Below, in pieces: positions 58,761 to 64,000 of a stretch of DNA of 64,000 nt (its first letter is position 1; every line of letters starts with the position of its first letter). The stretch is from positions 248,001 to 312,000 of the forward strand of contig JBAJFG010000309.1 in the NCBI GenBank assembly GCA_037903475.1. The letters run 5' to 3'. The notes under the pieces were generated by a model. That model saw nothing but the letters and a program-made list of their open reading frames with translations. It searched no databases and was not told the origin of the DNA. Origin of the DNA: Ancylostoma caninum. Lineage: Eukaryota; Nematoda; Chromadorea; Rhabditida; Ancylostomatidae. The translations under genes were made by a program, and so were the position numbers.

Positions 58761-59154
58761 TGTTTTTCTTCATCGCTCTCTCCAATTTTCTCTATTTTTT
58801 TCCTTTTTTCACCTGGCAGACATTCGGATATTGTATGTAAGTAGAGTACCTTATGCCTTCGCAAAGTGATATGTATGTCTTATATTTTTTGACTATAGTA
58901 CCCTACATAACATCCTACGAGAAGTGCTTGGCAGAAATATGCTGAATCTGACCTTTTATATGTCTTTTTTTAACCTTAGAGTACCTCAATCTATGTGAAA
59001 TTTACTATTTTTCGTTTATTTTCCCCTTTTTTTTTCTTTTCTCTTCCGCATTCTTCCACTCTCCACTACTTCCTCTATTTTTTTTGTCTCCAGCTTTCTT
59101 CTGGGAAATGTCAACCATGATTGGAATTCATCTTCGGATAATAAGCGGGAAGGG

Positions 59155-59340
59155 GTAATCCCTTACTGGGTATGTTTTGTAAAATAATGGGTAAACGTGA
59201 CGCTTCTAGAAGTGTTAACGTAGCTAAACTTACCAGTAACCCATCAATATGTTTGCCCAAACATAGCTTTGTATTTACCCAGCTGCTACCCATGGGTAGG
59301 AGATCGCCCATCATTTCAGTGATGCTTCTGGGCTCTGAAT
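59155..59340. repeat. TTACCC/GGGTAA dispersed repeat, copy 6
   Basis: GGGTAATCCCTTACTGGGTA, AATGGGTAAACGTG, AGTAACCCATCAATATG, GTATTTACCCAGCTGC, ACCCATGGGTAG and the closing GTGATGCTTCTGGGCTC. Confidence 0.6.
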
Positions 59341-59704
59341 TGACTGTAGCACCCTGTTTCTTTGCTTTCCAGCTCTTGCTTTCCTACGAATTTTACGGAC
59401 CCTTCTTCTTGTTTGGCTTCTTGCCAAGAGGCTACCTCGTTATTTCGAGCAACATTAGCTGAAGAGGCGATTTTTGAGGATTTTTTCTTGAGTTTTTTAA
59501 ATCTCTTTCTAGTTTATATGTGTACTTCAGTAATCCTTTATAATTACTCGATGCTATTCTAGTAAATATTGTCTATGTTATTCTTACATTCTAGTCAAAT
59601 CCAGATCGTTCTAGCTCTAAAATCCTGGATTTTCTCGCATTCACTATTCCGTCCTCGTTTTCTTTCCGCATTGAGATAACATGAAGGAAATATATCACAG
59701 AAAA

Positions 59705-59716
59705 CCTTTTTTCCAG
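59705..59716 (+). promoter_or_regulatory. Trans-splice or 3' splice acceptor before a start codon
   Basis: CCTTTTTTCCAG ends at 59716, 14 nt before the ATG of the gene at 59731. There are no upstream in-frame coding codons, so it fits a nematode spliced-leader acceptor; a 5' untranslated exon is the alternative. Confidence 0.55.
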
Positions 59717-59730
59717 ATAAAACATTGAAA

Positions 59731-61575
59731 ATGAGCAAGAAATCATCTACTGTGGATCCACCAACGAAGAAAATCAGTCTCGCCAGTCTAACTGGCGGTG
59801 ACACACCGCCGAGGAAGAAAAGTAGTTTGAAGGAGAACATACAGAATCTGATGCGTGCACCGAACTTCCTCATCAAGAGGGAAGCAGCCAAGTGAGCAGC
59901 TTTCAAAAACATTTTTTTTTTCACTTCTTTATTTATCTTTCCCTGAAGTTGAATCTCTCTATATGTTTTTATTGGAAGTGGGGTCCAAAATTTGGAATCT
60001 TCAGACTTTTCAAAAAGCCAAGGTTCAAAAATTGCTCGATTCATCCGGTTTCCATTACTTACCTTACATTACTTCTAGACTTACGCATCTCCATAATTTA
60101 CCCAGATTTCTCAAAATGTAATTTCGCACTGCTGGCAAAAAGAGAAATTCATACAATACCCGTTTTCACCCCAACAATAATAAATAATTCTTCAGGAAAC
60201 GCTGGAATCAAGTCTGTGAGAATCTTCATCTTGGACGTATCAAAATTGCCGTTACCGAATCTAAGCTGTTTTCGCCAGGTACGGCAATTTCAAGATGTTA
60301 TCTGGGCTGAGATTTATGAAGCGATAATCTAGCAAACCGACATTGGTTAGCGTATTTTTTGCTTAGAGACGCGGGACGTGTAGTTTGGTTCACTGGTCTG
60401 GTTTCGCTTGGCTATACGTTCATGAATCCTAGCCCAATTCTAGCCCTGAACCAGGGTTCATCCTTTCTCACTGTCATGACTCTACACGAATGGCTTCCTC
60501 ATGGAATGTGTGCGGACCTTTATAGCGAAGTTAATGGAATTTTACTGGGAATTAACAGAATTTACCCAGAAGAGGGACTTTAAAATGCAGTATTCATTTG
60601 GAAATCGCTACAAGTTGATTCGGAAATCAAATGCATTTTGCGAAAGCCACGATTTATAGGGATATTCCCGCAATTTGATCGGGAACCGCCCGTGTAGATC
60701 CATCAAAGTATCGTCTTGGATGAGCAGACCAGTCTCGGATCCACAACTTTTTTTTCTGTACTTGACAATTGTGTACCCTCGGCAAAGGTAGCAGGTGTAG
60801 GAAAATTATTGGAGCTTCTTACTTAGAAGCTTCTGCGCATTAAGCTTCTACTACGAGTATACATTTTGGCTGGTACATGACCACTGTAGGTTTGAATTTC
60901 ATGGCTAAGATTTGCATGATAACTCTCAGGAATGGTCAGTTTCCCATGAGTACTGCGCACTGCGATTGTGACAGTAAGAGGAAAATCCCCTGAAACGTTT
61001 CGAACATTCTGTCTGCGTGCGTGCGTGCGTCACTTCTTTTATTTTCTTCAAAATGATAAATCTTAAGATGGACCTAGTTATAATATCAATCTTTACTTCC
61101 CATAATTGTGCAAGGTATTAACAAGTGACCGACCTTTAAACCACTCCCAAACAAATTTGCAGAGTGAGCAGCACCCTTGCAAAGCTATGTTTACCCACGG
61201 CCTTTCCATTGCAGGTTCTGCACTCGTACTGAAAACGTTGTTTTTCCTCCTTTCACACGTCCAGTGCATCATTCGTGCACCTATTTCGAGTAGAACACTT
61301 TCACGCGTGCGTTTGCATCGAGCTGTGGTGATAGGCAAGAACCACGGGTTATTATGAAAAGGCGGAAATTGCATGGAGATAATCACTTTCATCGCTGATT
61401 AGATGTGGTGAATCACGTTTATTCTGGGAACCACTGGTTTTCAGAAATTTGTGATTAACTTGAAAGTGCACGTGTATTTCATGAAAATAAAAATTCAGGA
61501 ATTTTTGCGAGAAATTGCCCCCAACGAGTTTTCAGGCTATGAGTACGATGTTATTGATCCCACTAAATTTTCCAG
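59731..61575 (+). CDS. Multi-exon gene, N-terminal part, product not recognised
   Basis: Exon 1 is 59731-59891: ATG after a short leader, MSKKSSTVDPPTKKISLASL, then TGGDTPPRKKSSLKE and NIQNLMRAPNFLIKREAA, ending with two bases before GTGAGC. Exon 2 is 60196-60278, after ATTCTTCAG: a split Lys, then KRWNQVCENLHLGRIKIAVT and ESKLFSP, ending with one base before GTACGG. Exon at 61499-61575, after AAAATTCAG: EFLREIAPNEFSGYEYDVID then PTKFS, with donor GTTTAC. The phase between exons 2 and 61499 requires an intervening exon of 3n+2 nt. A 23-nt micro-exon at 60951-60973 (LRTAIVT, donor GTAAGA) fits but has a poor acceptor. A possible next exon is 61692-61727 (TLPKQGRLEKD). The N-terminus is basic and Ser/Thr/Pro-rich, suggesting an intracellular regulatory segment. 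I do not recognise the family. Confidence 0.78.
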
Positions 61576-63100
61576 GTTTACTTTAAAGTAGTGCATTTGT
61601 GTGTTCGGTCGACGATTGGGAGGATATTGTTAGGAGGTATTTCCGACGCAGAATCTATGTTAATAAAGAAAATAATTGGTCGTGATGGCAGCACATTACC
61701 AAAACAAGGAAGGTTGGAAAAGGACAGGTGATCAGCAACGGCAAACTGAAGAGCTGGCCATTTGGAGAGTAAAGCTGGCTGGCCTCCACAGGTGAAGTCG
61801 TGGCTTTGTTTCACCGCGACTTGTTGGAAATTTCCAGAACCAGGAAACAGCCCCTCGTCTCTAGTCCTTGCTCGTCCCGAATTTATAAAATTCGTACATA
61901 CATACATCAGATATGAATGGAACGCTTACGTAATATATTAAACATAATGCAACATGGGACATCCTCGTGGTGTTTTCAGTAAATAAATAAATAAATAAAT
62001 AAATAAATGATATTAACAAATTCAAGATTTCTGTCTTTGACAATCTGTCTGCACGGGGACAATTCAGAATACAGAATCGGCCCTAAACTTGCAAACAACT
62101 TCTTACTTTGGCCCCAAGGCGTAGGCAAACCCGGTATCATGACTGCCCGACTATTGTACGGGCATCGTGCGATTCAATCCTAGAAAGTTTTGGGTTTTCT
62201 CCAGAAAACCCAAAGAGACATTCAAAATCCAAGAGTGGTCTATCAAAGCGCATGGATCGAAATTTAATGACTTCTCACGGCTCGGGCGAATTTTTACTTT
62301 ATTACCTTTTCTAACAACAACTTTATACCTTGCTTAAGATGAGAAGCGTGGCAGTGATAATGGTTAGCTCACAACCTAGCCATTAAGTTTTTTTTTACCC
62401 TTTTAATTGTTTTAACATAAAATTCAGTTAGGAATTTAAATGCCTCATTGGAGATACGTACGCCCTTTGTGGCTTTTTCTCTGCTTTCTTTTGCTCGATC
62501 ATTTAGTGTTTGGCATGAAAACACAATAACGTCCTACATTTGACCCATAGATTTAGCTCTTCGTGCCAAGCACTAGCACCCTATTCCAGGAAAGCGCCTG
62601 CGTAAGCATGTGGGTGGTAGGACTCGTCTAGAAACTGACAGCTAAAACTCCCCAGAGGCTGTTCGTGAAGTGGCCATTCAGTTTTACGTAGAAGAAAAAG
62701 CCTAATTATAGGATTCTTATGACCGTCTCAAAGAGCCAATCTTTGAGTATTCAAGCTTTTAAACTAGTTATTCATAGAGCTGGGAACTTATAAAGGAATT
62801 GCTTCCACGCCCACTCACTAAATGTTCTTTTACCAACTCTTGGAAGGCTATTACCTACGTGAAAAAGATAGAGATAGATCATGTGATGGTCCACATCCCC
62901 AGGATGTTAAGGAGGCTCAAACAATGACATCTGGAGATGCTTTAACGAATACCATATTTGTGAGCTTCCTCCCACGTGCAGCTGACAAACGAACATAGGT
63001 CTCAGGGGAGTTTTAGTTGTCCGATTCGGAAAGATTAGCACCAACTCCGATTCTTTCTTTACATGGATTGCGACTAAAGAAATAAAATACGACCAGCTGC
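61576..63100. other. Downstream of the last clear exon; no firm genes
   Basis: Probably intron or 3' sequence of the gene at 59731. The minus frame 61578-61907 (NLPCFGNVLPSRPIIFFINI) is coding-like but unsupported. An (AAAT)n run is at 61980-62008. No other element is recognised. Confidence 0.35.
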
Positions 63101-63380
63101 CAGTGGTAAACACTGGGGGGGGGGGTCCCCACTCTCCAAGAATGGGTCGCCAAATCTTTGAAATTACTTTGCAATACAAATAAAAATTCTGTATTAGTTT
63201 GTTTTCAATATTGTTTACTTTTTATTATTATCCATAGAGTAATCTCTATTGATTATTTATCATTATAAGACATTCTCATTAATTTTGTTTTCCATCTGGG
63301 TCCCCTAAGCAGCGGAGGCCCCACTTTTTTTACGTCACATGCCCCCCCCCCCTCCCGCCCACTTTCTGCGTCCGACACTG
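63101..63380 (-). mobile_element. hAT-like MITE, copy 3, reverse orientation, one end decayed
   Basis: The right side matches the start of copy 1 on the minus strand: CAGTGTCGGACGCAGAAAGT, the C/G run, GGGACCCAGATGGAAAAC and the AT-rich core. Near the left edge, CCAAGAATGGGTCGCCAAAT matches the subterminal part. The outer left end reads CAGTGGTAAACACTGGGG instead of CAGTGGCGGACGCAGG, and flanks do not form an 8-bp duplication. Old or rearranged copy. Confidence 0.7.
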
Positions 63381-64000
63381 CAAACTATTTAGTAGGGTTT
63401 TTACGAATTCGTTATCCAATTTTTCCGTAGAACTGTTATAAATCGTTAAGCTTTACACCATTTTTACGCCTCCAAAGAAGACGTTTTAATTGAAACATCA
63501 GGCCTTAATAAATGCTTCCACCAAACAACCTAGAGGTCGCAACAGCAAAGCATGCTTTCAAAATGCTCAGGTTCAGAAGTCAGCGCACATGGAAACTAAA
63601 CCCTTGGAGTAAATTTAGGCATAAATGTACAACTAGGCTGATATGAATTTTTGGTTCTCTATTTTCTGCAACTAGAAGGTCTTCTTTCCACTCGGACAAT
63701 TTTTCGGAAGGACCGCAGCGGAAAAAGAAGCTTTCGGCGCGTAGCACCTTCATCAGACCTTAGTTCAATAAGCTATAACACTAACAAATATAACTGTTAT
63801 TTACGCAGAGACAAACAGATCACTGTGGACGGGAGATCAGGAGTAAGAATACAGTAGACATTGTGGCAAACGAGTCGGACAATGACCAGTACGAAAAGCA
63901 ACTACAACACTCAGGCCAGTAGAGCGGTTGTTGTTAAGCAATAAGTTTTAGTGCCTCAATCAGTTGAACCACAGCACATCCGTAACTATTCAAAGTCGGT
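63381..64000. other. Window end; one dispersed motif copy
   Basis: At 63701-63719 the sequence TTTTTCGGAAGGACCGCAGC is the inverse of the motif in the 11715-12357 element. No exon is supported. Confidence 0.45.

Noticed and set aside
61578..61907. 109-codon minus frame
   Set aside because: Coding-like in parts but lies just past a plus-strand exon, with no splice support on the minus strand.

Overview
This looks like a window of nuclear DNA from a nematode, most likely a strongylid or hookworm-type parasite; that assignment is inference. The sequence is AT-rich and mostly non-coding. It has no bacterial operons, ribosome binding sites or long uninterrupted ORFs. The coding signal is short exons (about 30-200 nt), some separated by introns of 48-60 nt with nematode-style acceptors (runs of T ending in CAG). 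A 17-nt match to the conserved nematode spliced leader SL1 is also present. Most open frames longer than 60 codons are chance frames, microsatellite translations or frames inside repeats. Gene calls were assembled by eye from frame, splice signals and intron phase, so all but one are tentative.

Best gene: 59731-61575 (+) has three clearly coding exons behind a trans-splice-like acceptor and probably runs off to the right or into unrecognised exons. Second tier: 32046-32477 (+, complete three-exon model, about 106 aa), 43063-43331 (+, three terminal exons with 48- and 50-nt introns), 35409-35600 (-, 63-residue terminal exon) and 34827-35357 (+, two possible exons). Lower tier: 2748-2937, 4942-5250, 8216-8398, 13347-13435(-), 24249-24481(-), 29421-29647, 41013-41369, 44323-44966(-), 46792-47103(-), 48638-49012, 50684-51375(-), 56779-57069(-) and 58482-58760. 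I could not name a product for any of them.

The most solid content is repetitive. (i) A hAT-like MITE of about 280 bp occurs at 23645-23920, 26751-27026 and 63101-63380; the first copy has a perfect 8-bp target duplication and sits inside an older inverted-repeat element (23510-24030). (ii) A second hAT-like MITE with terminal repeats of about 68 bp lies at 48233-48501. (iii) Two piggyBac-like elements flanked by TTAA are at 19699-20180 and 53208-53307. (iv) A mariner-like 170-bp element is at 25980-26149. (v) A long-armed palindromic MITE is intact at 28746-28994 and decayed at 45888-46066 and about 12384-12480. (vi) An inverted-repeat element at 11715-12357 carries a multiplied CTGCTGCGGTCCTTCCGA motif that recurs at 44 kb and 63.7 kb. 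(vii) Six copies of a TTACCC...GGGTAA...GATGCAT repeat are present. (viii) Retroelement 3' tails ending in AAAT or AATAGT runs are scattered on both strands. Large microsatellites lie at 1245-1327 and 51843-52203 (ATTC), 42157-42720 (CTGT), 38421-38498 (TG-rich) and 58066-58118 (TTTA).

No rRNA, convincing tRNA, CRISPR array or multi-gene pathway is visible. The candidate genes do not form a recognisable functional cluster.
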